From positions 18,150 to 82,149 of the IMG/VR virus record IMGVR_UViG_3300047510_001029: a DNA stretch of 64,000 nucleotides, one strand, 5' to 3'. The notes under the pieces are model-generated. The model was not told the origin of the DNA. It saw only the letters and a program-made list of their open reading frames with translations, and did not search any database. The position numbers and the translations under genes were made by a program. Below are positions 1 through 6,286 of this stretch, in pieces. Position 1 is the stretch's first letter. Every line of letters begins with the position of its first letter. Source of the stretch: a virus.

Positions 1-1574
1 GAAATCTGTCCAAAGTTAGAGTTAGAGTTTGTAATTGAAGCATCGCCACCAGTTTGAGCATCAAAATGCTTATTAAATCCAATCGCAAATACAGAAACTA
101 CCTGAATAAATGCATCATTTGAAATCTTAATATGCGAAGATTCCCACCCTTGTCGATAAATTGCATCGGAATCTAAATGATAGACTTTACTTTCATCTGT
201 TTGAGAGGATCCTTCCGATAAAGCAGCACCATAAACTGTACTATAATTTACGGACTGATAGGTTCTCGATGGTTTATCGTATTTTGCAAATGCTCGATCA
301 TCTTTTTGTAGAGAAACTGCCGTGAATTGTGCTACAACGGTACTTCTAAAACCAGATGCCTTACTTCCATCAGCATGAAGTCCATTCATACCCCAAACTG
401 AACGAAGAGAGCAGTTAAAGATATACGGAGAAGCACCTGATACAGTATCAGTTTCTACAGTAACTGTTGCGCCAGAAAAACTTGGACTTGCTGAAATTGT
501 TACATATGATTCTAGTGCAGGTAAAAGATAAGTGAATGAAGTTGGACTCAGAATATTTTGAACAGTAGTTGAAATATTATAGTTGTCCGTTAGACCAGTG
601 CCATCACCAACTCCTTTAATTTTGATCGGAGTTCCTTCATTTAAACCGTGCTCTTGTGTAGTTGTCACGGTCACAACAGCACTTGCTACAAAACCATTTC
701 CAGAAATAATGTTAGAAATTTCGAGTGGATCTGAAGCAAAAGCTCCTACAATTTCCCATTCTGGATTTCTCTTTGCAAATCCATCAGAATCAGATGGAAA
801 TTTTTCACGAATTTCACGATATGCATTATAAGCATTAGAGACCTTACTATAATACATATCAAGGTCTGTGAGACCATAAGAACTTACTTCATTTACACCA
901 TCACAAAACTCAAAGCAAGTTAGTTTGTGGTGAGAAAAGTTAGGTGTTGATAAATAAACTCCACCAAAATTATCGGGGTTTGTATAAACCAATCCACTTG
1001 AGTCCCCATCAAACATGGAGAATTGCCAGAAATAACAAGCACCAGTAATTCTAAAAATTGCAGAATTATCTACATTATCATCAGTTGGATTTGGAATATA
1101 TTTTGGACGAATTTTTGTTTTTCTAAGATCTAGACCAACAATTGAAGTTCCTCTTGGTACTACAACACCACCATAGTAACTATTGAACTTATAAAGAATG
1201 TTATCTTCTTGGTTTAAATCAAAATTAGATTCTAAACCAAGAGAAAATACTGAAGACGCAACAGATTCTGACCCCGATCTACTAACTGCTTTTGCTCCAG
1301 AATTATCGTAAATTGCCCATCCTGGGCGGTTATCTACTAGATGTTCTCCAGGAAAAAGAAGAATTGTCGTCTTTTCTACGAGGTCGTTATTATTTCCCCG
1401 TACATATGAAAATCTTGCCGCTTCTAAAAGTGCTCTCTGAATCGTTTTAAATGGACGAGCAAGAGAATTGCCTTGATTTTCAATACCATCAGTAGAATCA
1501 AGGTCGTTTGGATTTACATAAAGAATACGACCTTCGGTATTCTTAATAAAATTGTCTAATTTATTCAGAGGCAT
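1..1574 (-). CDS. Large virion structural protein, 5' part only (cut by window edge)
   Basis: The frame is open without a stop from an ATG at 1574 to the left edge, giving the first ~524 residues. It begins MPLNKLDNFIKNTEGRILYV and continues with a conserved-looking stretch (ENQGNSLARPFKTIQRALLEAARF). From memory this N-terminus matches a large structural protein conserved in T4-like cyanophages. The 'RPFKTIQRAL' segment followed by short beta-rich stretches resembles the opening of beta-helix (pectate-lyase-like) fibre or baseplate proteins, but that is inference. The upstream minus strand carries a CTAAATAA late-promoter-like string at about 1606-1613. The C-terminus lies outside the window, so domain content and total length are unknown. 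Confidence 0.75.
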   Translation of the reverse strand, partial: MPLNKLDNFIKNTEGRILYVNPNDLDSTDGIENQGNSLARPFKTIQRALLEAARFSYVRGNNNDLVEKTTILLFPGEHLVDNRPGWAIYDNSGAKAVSRSGSESVASSVFSLGLESNFDLNQEDNILYKFNSYYGGVVVPRGTSIVGLDLRKTKIRPKYIPNPTDDNVDNSAIFRITGACYFWQFSMFDGDSSGLVYTNPDNFGGVYLSTPNFSHHKLTCFEFCDGVNEVSSYGLTDLDMYYSKVSNAYNAYREIREKFPSDSDGFAKRNPEWEIVGAFASDPLEISNIISGNGFVASAVVTVTTTQEHGLNEGTPIKIKGVGDGTGLTDNYNISTTVQNILSPTSFTYLLPALESYVTISASPSFSGATVTVETDTVSGASPYIFNCSLRSVWGMNGLHADGSKASGFRSTVVAQFTAVSLQKDDRAFAKYDKPSRTYQSVNYSTVYGAALSEGSSQTDESKVYHLDSDAIYRQGWESSHIKISNDAFIQVVSVFAIGFNKHFDAQTGGDASITNSNSNFGQI

Positions 1575-1609
1575 CGTATTATGACTTCTAAATTATTGCT
1601 ATCTTTTAT

Positions 1610-1921
1610 TTAGCTGGTCAAATCTTCCTCATCAAAAAGATATTCTACATCTGGTGGCATATCCTCTGGGTTTTCTAGGTCCATTGGGAACAAGCAAGGA
1701 TGTGCCTCTTCGTCTATAAGATAGAACGAGTTTTTATATAAGTCTTCTGGTTCAAAAGCTCTATATTTGTCTGCTGTTCTACAGAGTTCTTGGTCGTATA
1801 AGTGCCCGTCTGGGAGCTCATCAAAGGTAAAGGGAATCTCGTTGATGAAGTACATTTTCACAATCATACTACCATTATTGTACCAACAGTATGCGTGACT
1901 GATTCTGTACTTAAAAGACAT
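1610..1921 (-). CDS. Small acidic hypothetical protein (103 aa)
   Basis: I chose the ATG at 1921 (MSFKYRISHAY...) because an earlier in-frame start would run into the tRNA-Leu gene. The protein is hydrophilic, with an acidic C-terminal half (DLENPEDMPPDVEYLFDEEDL) and several Tyr/Trp residues; no known domain is recognised. A late-promoter-like AATAAATA lies just upstream, between this gene and the tRNA, so it could be transcribed separately from the tRNAs. A shorter start (MIVKMYFINE) is possible. Function unknown. Confidence 0.6.
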   Translation of the reverse strand: MSFKYRISHAYCWYNNGSMIVKMYFINEIPFTFDELPDGHLYDQELCRTADKYRAFEPEDLYKNSFYLIDEEAHPCLFPMDLENPEDMPPDVEYLFDEEDLTS

Positions 1922-1944
1922 AGGGTTTTGTGCCCGACATCTTA

Positions 1945-1952
1945 TATTTATT
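1945..1952 (-). promoter_or_regulatory. T4-type late promoter-like motif AATAAATA
   Basis: On the minus strand the string AATAAATA sits 24 nt upstream of the ATG at 1921. T4-like phages use TATAAATA as the late -10 element, with no -35. One mismatch in an AT-rich genome makes this a modest call. Confidence 0.35.
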
Positions 1953-1956
1953 TTAA

Positions 1957-2237
1957 TGCGAGTAGGGAGACTTGAACTCCCACGGGCAATGCCCAACAGA
2001 TTTTCTTACCACTATAGTTTTCACTACCCTTTCGGTTTGTGGTCTGGACTATACCTTCACCATACCTTTCGGTTTAGGTGTTCCCCGTCTAGTCTCTACA
2101 CCTTCATCTTACGATGCTTGGCTCGGTATTGCCATTTTACAGGTTTCACCGAATTTGAGGAATTACACTCATAAAGTTTCCTAAATGAGGCTCAATTTTC
2201 ATAAGTCTGGTGTGTCTACCGATTCCACCATACTCGC
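1957..2237 (-). tRNA. trnL-UAA: tRNA-Leu(UAA), interrupted by a group I intron
   Basis: Exon 1 is 2237-2203 and exon 2 is 2004-1957, giving an 83-nt mature tRNA with A as discriminator. Acceptor arms GCGAGTA/TACTCGC pair perfectly. The D-arm (GGTGGAATCGGTAGACACAC) is typical of tRNA-Leu. A long variable arm (TTGGGC...GCCC) marks a class II tRNA, and the T-arm is GGGAG-TTCAAGT-CTCCC. Joining the exons gives the loop CTTAAAA, so the anticodon is UAA; the intron lies between anticodon bases U34 and A35. No CCA is encoded. Position 27-43 is a C-U mismatch. The gene is third in a tRNA cluster, downstream of tRNA-Ile and tRNA-Met. Confidence 0.93.
2005..2202 (-). ncRNA. Group I intron (198 nt) in the tRNA-Leu(UAA) anticodon loop
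   Basis: Hallmarks of a group I core are readable on the minus strand. The P4-region string GGCAATACCGAGCCAAGC is at 2116-2133. The R element GTGTAGAGACTAGACGG is at 2085-2101 and the S element AAGGTATAGTCC at 2046-2057; GACTA and TAGTC form P7. Exon 1 ends in U and the intron ends in G, as required. A GAG in the intron start (ATGAAAATTGAGCC) can pair with CUU of the exon, giving P1 with a U-G pair at the splice site. Insertion site and P1 match the classic cyanobacterial/chloroplast trnL-UAA intron. It is small and carries no ORF, so it cannot mobilise itself by its own endonuclease. Confidence 0.92.
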
Positions 2238-2277
2238 TTGTGAGACCATTATAACTCATAGAGTTGTAGTGGTCAAG

Positions 2278-2350
2278 TGCTGGTTGCGAGGATCGAACTC
2301 GCCTCCCATCGATTATGAGTCGATTGCATTCGCCAGATTGCTAAACCAGC
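2278..2350 (-). tRNA. tRNA with CAU anticodon (Met, or Ile if lysidine-modified)
   Basis: A 73-nt cloverleaf: acceptor GCTGGTT/AACCAGC with discriminator A, D-stem GCA/TGC, anticodon stem ATCGA/TCGAT around the loop CTCATAA (anticodon CAU), and T-arm GGCGA-GTTCGAT-CCTCGC region. CAU can be elongator Met or, after lysidine modification, Ile for AUA codons; the sequence alone does not decide. The neighbouring tRNA already appears to read AUA, which favours Met. Only 4 nt separate it from the upstream tRNA. Confidence 0.9.
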
Positions 2351-2354
2351 AAGG

Positions 2355-2426
2355 TAGGACTGCTGTGAATTGAACACAGTTCACACCGTTATAAGCAGTG
2401 GGCCTTAACCAATAGGCGACAGTCCC
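2355..2426 (-). tRNA. tRNA-Ile(UAU)
   Basis: A 72-nt cloverleaf: acceptor GGGACTG/CAGTCCT (with a terminal G-U pair), discriminator A, D-stem GCC/GGC, anticodon stem CACTG/CGGTG, loop CTTATAA, T-arm CTGTG-TTCAATT-CACAG. The anticodon reads UAU, which pairs with the Ile codon AUA. Most bacteria read AUA with a lysidine-modified CAU tRNA, so a true UAU tRNA is uncommon. AUA-rich, AT-rich phage genes would benefit from it. Confidence 0.85.
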
Positions 2427-2428
2427 AT

Positions 2429-2447
2429 AAAACCCCGAGAATCAGGG
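2429..2447 (-). terminator. Weak hairpin with short U-run after the 57-aa gene
   Basis: On the minus strand CCCTGA-TTC-TCGGGG forms a 6-bp stem (one G-U) followed by UUUU. The stem contains the stop codon of the 57-aa gene. The U-run is short, so it is more likely an attenuator or an RNA-processing signal before the tRNAs than a full stop. Confidence 0.45.
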
Positions 2448-2615
2448 TGCTTCGTTGTTCAACTCAGTGTATATTCGTATGAGTTGCTCATCCGCAGGCA
2501 TCATAACTGCTGTCCGCCCATCTTCACCAATTATACCTAAACTCTCTCCGTTTTCAACTCTCTCAATCAGTTCGTCAAAACGTTCTTGAAATTCTTCCAC
2601 GGTGAAAACTTCCAT
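2442..2615 (-). CDS. Phd/YefM-antitoxin-like small protein (57 aa)
   Basis: The ORF starts at ATG 2615 (MEVFTVEEFQERFDELIERV) and ends ...TELNNEAP. The pattern 'VEEFQERFDELIERVENGESLGIIGEDGRTAVMMP' resembles the N-terminal DNA-binding half of Phd/YefM antitoxins. No toxin gene is adjacent, so it is probably a stand-alone regulator or a decoy antitoxin; this is inference. Similar short proteins are, from memory, common in T4-like cyanophages. It directly precedes the three tRNA genes and is probably co-transcribed with them from the promoter at 2867-2895. Confidence 0.75.
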   Translation of the reverse strand: MEVFTVEEFQERFDELIERVENGESLGIIGEDGRTAVMMPADEQLIRIYTELNNEAP

Positions 2616-2623
2616 TTTTTCGT

Positions 2624-2631
2624 TATTTATA
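2624..2631 (-). promoter_or_regulatory. TATAAATA late-promoter motif
   Basis: An exact TATAAATA lies on the minus strand 8 nt upstream of the ATG at 2615. The spacing would give an almost leaderless mRNA for that gene, so it may serve the downstream tRNAs instead, or be a chance match. Confidence 0.4.
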
Positions 2632-2639
2632 GTATAGCA

Positions 2640-2840
2640 TCACTGCCCATAAACTGCAAGGTCTGCATATTGGATTTGGTCAGGTTCAAGATTGGCAGTC
2701 ACAACTTCCAACACATTCATAAACTGCTCGGTGGTTTCACAATTGACCTCTTTGGTACTTCCTTGATCGCTGAGAAGCAAGAAGGACTTAGTGCATACGT
2801 CAATTACAATGCCTTGTACAGTTTCTTGTGTGATACTCAT
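2640..2840 (-). CDS. Conserved small hypothetical protein (66 aa)
   Basis: Start chosen at ATG 2840 (MSITQETVQGIVIDVCTKSF) rather than the upstream ATG at 2864, because the sigma-70 promoter at 2867-2895 puts the transcription start close to 2860. The protein reads as a compact beta-rich fold with 'SFLLLSDQGSTKEVNCETTEQFMNVL'. I recall close relatives in T4-like cyanophages but no function. It is first in a short unit that continues through the Phd-like gene into the tRNAs. Confidence 0.7.
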   Translation of the reverse strand: MSITQETVQGIVIDVCTKSFLLLSDQGSTKEVNCETTEQFMNVLEVVTANLEPDQIQYADLAVYGQ

Positions 2841-2866
2841 TAGGTGGTTTTGTTGATTACCCACGT

Positions 2867-2895
2867 ATTATAGAGCACCCCGGGGCGGGTGTCAA
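2867..2895 (-). promoter_or_regulatory. Perfect sigma-70 promoter TTGACA-N17-TATAAT
   Basis: The -35 TTGACA is at 2895-2890 and the -10 TATAAT at 2872-2867, with exactly 17 nt between. The spacer can itself form a small CACCC/GGGTG hairpin. The -35 overlaps the stop codon region of the upstream structural gene (ends 2892). It reads into the 66-aa gene, the Phd-like gene and the tRNA cluster. Confidence 0.9.
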
Positions 2896-4811
2896 GTCCC
2901 AATGATCCCATATCTGCCTCTGGAAGCGTCAAATTTGTTCTTGACCTCATCATCCGTATAAGATCTCTGATACACTTTTACGACCGATACTGATATATTA
3001 GAGTAAATGTTTTCATCAGTCCAGGCAGCAATCTTAGTTGTAGTTGTACTTGCGGTTCCCAAAGCAACATCCCCAGAATAAGTAGCAACTCCAACACCAT
3101 TGACATAGAGTTTGGTATTATTTGTTCCGTTTCTTACAACAACACCGTGATACCAAGCACCATTTGTAATTGCAGATCCAACAAGAGTTGTAGTTGCAGC
3201 TCCAGAAGAAACAGTATAGATTAATCTGTTTTTAGAAATCCCAGAGAATATTCCACTTTGTCCATAAGAAACTCCCAGCATATTAGTGCTTGTAGAAGTT
3301 GAATTTACATCTACAATTGTGTTTGCATAATTCAAGTAATTTCCAAAACTAAAAGTTGATGAAACTGTATCATTATTGAGAGATTTGGGGCTGATATAAA
3401 CACTTCCGATTCCAATTGCAGTTACCGTTGTTCCAACAGAAACAATAGTCGATAATCCCACAACATTTTGACCTACAGCAATACTTGTGGTTGTAATACC
3501 AGTAATAATGCCAGAAATAGGTCTAACTGTGCCAGCAGCAGATACAACTGAATTAAAGATACTGGATGGACCTCCATTAACCTTAAACCAGGTTTCCATT
3601 GTCCAGGTTGTTCCTACACCCAAAACATTAGCTTGATTTGTTGTTTTAATTCCAGTTTGTACATATTGATCAATTGCATTAAATGTAAAGTAATTGCCAT
3701 CAGAAATACTATAAGAAATAGAAGTACCTATTGGATATATCGTTGCATTATTTCCATATCCACTTCTATCATACCAAATTGTTCCAATACCCGAATATGA
3801 ATCAGGATCTCCAACATCTAGATATAAAACAGTAGCATCAGCATTTATTGTTACATCAGTATTATAATTTTTAACTGAGGCAATTGCTCCTAGATTCTTT
3901 GTTTCTCTTGCTACAATTTGATTATCAATTCTTTTAGATCCCCAAGCAGCAAGTTCTTTTTCGCTTTTATTTTCTTTGATTGTGTTTAAATCTTCTCTTA
4001 AAGAATCTCTTTGCTTTCTTAGATCAATAATTTCGTTGTATAAAACTCGAATACTAGTTCCAATTCCAACGCATCTGGCAGGATTAGTAGCGCCACTATA
4101 AGTACGAAATACACTTATAACTCTTGCATTATGATCAGATTGAGTTTCTGATATATCAAATCTACCATTTCCTATATTATCTCCACTACCATCAACTTTA
4201 TTTCCAGTTAATGTCCTATCTTTATTTTTATAGAAATTAGGATCTTGCAAATTTCGATATCCATATCCAGAATATTCAGGAGTAAGATTATTTACAGAGT
4301 CTGGTTCAAAGGGATTAAGTATATCATATCTTGCTGTAGGTCCTGCGACATTTGGATATATACGAAGATTTTCAACCTCTTCCTTTACAGTAACATTAGT
4401 TCCATAAAATGTTCCCAGAAAACTAAAAATACCACCACTGTAGGCAATTCCTGGCCAACAATTACCAGTTGCTGCTTCGTCAGATAAAATAACAATTTGT
4501 TCTTTTTTTACATTAATTTGATTATTCAAAGAAATAATTTCATCATCTATGATTTTACAGAATGCTTGAAGAGTTTCTGCTTCATTAGCGAACTTAGATC
4601 TAAGTTCTGAATCAACTCCTTCGTTGATATAATTACTAGGTTGTTCCGTAACCTTTTCAGTTAAAGTTCCATCAGAATTTTGTTCTGTTTCAACAACTGT
4701 AATTGTTTCGGGAACAGTTAAATTAGTTTGAGATTCTAAGGCCCCAATTAGTTGATTCTGTTCGTCTTCAAGAATTTTAAGAACATCACTTCTCAAATTT
4801 TCATCAATCAT
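2892..4811 (-). CDS. Structural protein with C-terminal LamG/ConA-like domain (639 aa)
   Basis: The N-terminal ~280 residues contain helical, coiled-coil-like stretches (LQAFCKIIDDEIISLNNQINVKKEQIVILSDE at ~85-115 and a Lys/Glu-rich stretch near 265-295). From ~325 onward it is beta-rich and fits a laminin-G/concanavalin-like jellyroll: 'ETWFKVNGG', 'GAWYHGVVVRNGTNNTKLYVNGV' and 'KVYQRSYTDDEVKNKF' are the usual strand signatures of LamG_3 domains. Such proteins serve as fibre or neck decorations that bind glycans. It is the last gene of the minus-strand baseplate operon and has its own late-promoter-like motif. Confidence 0.75.
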   Translation of the reverse strand: MIDENLRSDVLKILEDEQNQLIGALESQTNLTVPETITVVETEQNSDGTLTEKVTEQPSNYINEGVDSELRSKFANEAETLQAFCKIIDDEIISLNNQINVKKEQIVILSDEAATGNCWPGIAYSGGIFSFLGTFYGTNVTVKEEVENLRIYPNVAGPTARYDILNPFEPDSVNNLTPEYSGYGYRNLQDPNFYKNKDRTLTGNKVDGSGDNIGNGRFDISETQSDHNARVISVFRTYSGATNPARCVGIGTSIRVLYNEIIDLRKQRDSLREDLNTIKENKSEKELAAWGSKRIDNQIVARETKNLGAIASVKNYNTDVTINADATVLYLDVGDPDSYSGIGTIWYDRSGYGNNATIYPIGTSISYSISDGNYFTFNAIDQYVQTGIKTTNQANVLGVGTTWTMETWFKVNGGPSSIFNSVVSAAGTVRPISGIITGITTTSIAVGQNVVGLSTIVSVGTTVTAIGIGSVYISPKSLNNDTVSSTFSFGNYLNYANTIVDVNSTSTSTNMLGVSYGQSGIFSGISKNRLIYTVSSGAATTTLVGSAITNGAWYHGVVVRNGTNNTKLYVNGVGVATYSGDVALGTASTTTTKIAAWTDENIYSNISVSVVKVYQRSYTDDEVKNKFDASRGRYGIIGT

Positions 4812-4835
4812 TTTTATTCAATCTCTCTTTGTTCT

Positions 4836-5708
4836 TTATTTATTTTGTTGATTTAGATCATTAATCTGTTTTTGGAGTTCTTCAATTTGTTTTTGTTGTT
4901 CCTGAACTGCTGAGATTAAAATAGGAACAAGTTTTTCATAGCGAATTAACTTATAATTTTCATCATACATCTTTCTTTCACCGACAAGATCAGGAGCGAT
5001 TTCCTCAACTTCTTGTGCGATAAGTCCATATTGTCTTTTAACTTTTCCAGGATAACCATATTCATCATCAGGTTCTCTGAATTCTTGTAAAAATGAAGAA
5101 GGGCACTTATCTTCTCTCCAATCAAAACGAACTGGTTTTAAATCCAAAACAATATCCAGACCATTTTCAAATCTCTCAATATTCTTTTTTAAACGAATAT
5201 CTGATGTTGCATCTGGATCTGTTGATATTTTAAATCCATTAAATGACCAAAACCCATTTAAATTCCCCTTTGGAGAGGTTAAATCATCCGATGGAGTAAC
5301 AGTAAAATGCTCTGGAACTACGTCAGCCTTTAATCCTGCAAAATTATTAGTTATTGCAGAATAATCCACATCTAAGGCACCTGTTTTTATAGATGATCCA
5401 ATTTCAAAAACTGTTCCAAGAGTTTGTGTGATTCCAGTTACAAAGACTCCAGACCATCCAGCAATAATTCCAAAAGAACCAAAAATATTTGGAATTACTG
5501 GTTTTAGATCAAATGGATTTTTAAGCATCCATAAGTTACCACAAAGTAATTTTTCTCTTAATGTTACAGAATTACTTTGCTGAACGGTTTCTCCTGAAAT
5601 AATTACATTACTACCAAAAGTAGTTTCAGTGGAATTAAAGGTTTTTTTTCCTTTTTCGGGAAAATCTGGGAACCCTAAAAATTTTAATACAAGTGAAATA
5701 AGTCCCAT
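4836..5708 (-). CDS. Tail fibre-type protein with self-cleaving S74 chaperone domain (290 aa)
   Basis: The last ~120 residues are a Peptidase_S74 / intramolecular chaperone domain. Ser169 in 'TSDIRLKKNI' followed by Lys174 fits the Ser-Lys autocleavage dyad, 'YGLIAQEVEEIAPDLV' is the second signature, and a Gln/Glu-rich coiled coil (QEQQKQIEELQKQI) closes the protein. Family knowledge: this domain trimerises beta-rich fibre tips and then cuts itself off. If so, the mature product is the first ~168 residues. It starts 1 nt within the end of the preceding gene and lies downstream of hub genes, consistent with a baseplate spike or fibre component. Confidence 0.88.
   Translation of the reverse strand: MGLISLVLKFLGFPDFPEKGKKTFNSTETTFGSNVIISGETVQQSNSVTLREKLLCGNLWMLKNPFDLKPVIPNIFGSFGIIAGWSGVFVTGITQTLGTVFEIGSSIKTGALDVDYSAITNNFAGLKADVVPEHFTVTPSDDLTSPKGNLNGFWSFNGFKISTDPDATSDIRLKKNIERFENGLDIVLDLKPVRFDWREDKCPSSFLQEFREPDDEYGYPGKVKRQYGLIAQEVEEIAPDLVGERKMYDENYKLIRYEKLVPILISAVQEQQKQIEELQKQINDLNQQNK
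4837..4844 (-). promoter_or_regulatory. Late promoter-like AATAAATA
   Basis: Minus-strand AATAAATA lies 25 nt upstream of the ATG at 4811, overlapping the stop of the preceding gene. One mismatch to the T4 late consensus. Confidence 0.4.
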
Positions 5709-6280
5709 TAGATTACTCCTACAGATCCTAGTATTGATGAAAGTAAATCTTGACCTTGTGCTATTTGAGATACTGCATCATAATTATGTGCCAAAGAAAA
5801 TGCCCTCACAAGGAAATTATTAGTAACTGCATTACCATTTATCGCAATTTCATCTATTTTATCTGCCTCTAATTTAATTCTTCCAGACCCTGCATTTATA
5901 TTAACATTTCTACCTGCTTTTAGATCTAAGTCCTCTCCAGCTTCTATCATTACAGTGTGTGCTTTGATTTTAACTGCACCAGTACTTGTTGCTGTAATTG
6001 TAATATCTCCACCCTGACCCGTAATACAAATATCTACATCACCTTCAGATCCTTTTTTACCCGCAGAAATTTCAATACCTCTGTCATTTAAAATCTTATA
6101 AGATCCAGACTCATTAAAAGTTTGAAGATGTTGATTATTTTCTTTGGTAAAAGAATATATGTTAAAAATTGATGATGAATCTGCGTTTGGTCGAGGATCA
6201 TTAGTTGTAATTACGAAATTTGGACCAACGCTAATAAAGTCCTTAGCTTCATAATTTAATTTTAGTGCGATATCTGCCAT
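5708..6280 (-). CDS. Baseplate spike-like beta-helix protein (190 aa)
   Basis: Residues ~75-160 are a run of short alternating strands (GIEISAGKKGSEGDVDICITGQGGDITITATSTGAVKIKAHTVMIEAGEDLDLKAGRNVNINAGSGRIKLEADKI region) like the beta-helix of T4 gp5 C-terminus and VgrG spikes. It directly follows the gp5-like hub gene (6-nt gap), so a plausible reading is that the spike part of gp5 is a separate protein here. That split is inference. Membrane-puncturing role expected. Start ATG 6280 is the only sensible start. Confidence 0.65.
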   Translation of the reverse strand: MADIALKLNYEAKDFISVGPNFVITTNDPRPNADSSSIFNIYSFTKENNQHLQTFNESGSYKILNDRGIEISAGKKGSEGDVDICITGQGGDITITATSTGAVKIKAHTVMIEAGEDLDLKAGRNVNINAGSGRIKLEADKIDEIAINGNAVTNNFLVRAFSLAHNYDAVSQIAQGQDLLSSILGSVGVI

Positions 6281-6286
6281 TTTAAA

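Noticed and set aside
1956-2373. Small plus-strand open frames over the tRNA cluster
   Set aside because: They lie on the reverse of clear tRNA and intron structures and have no homology-like composition.
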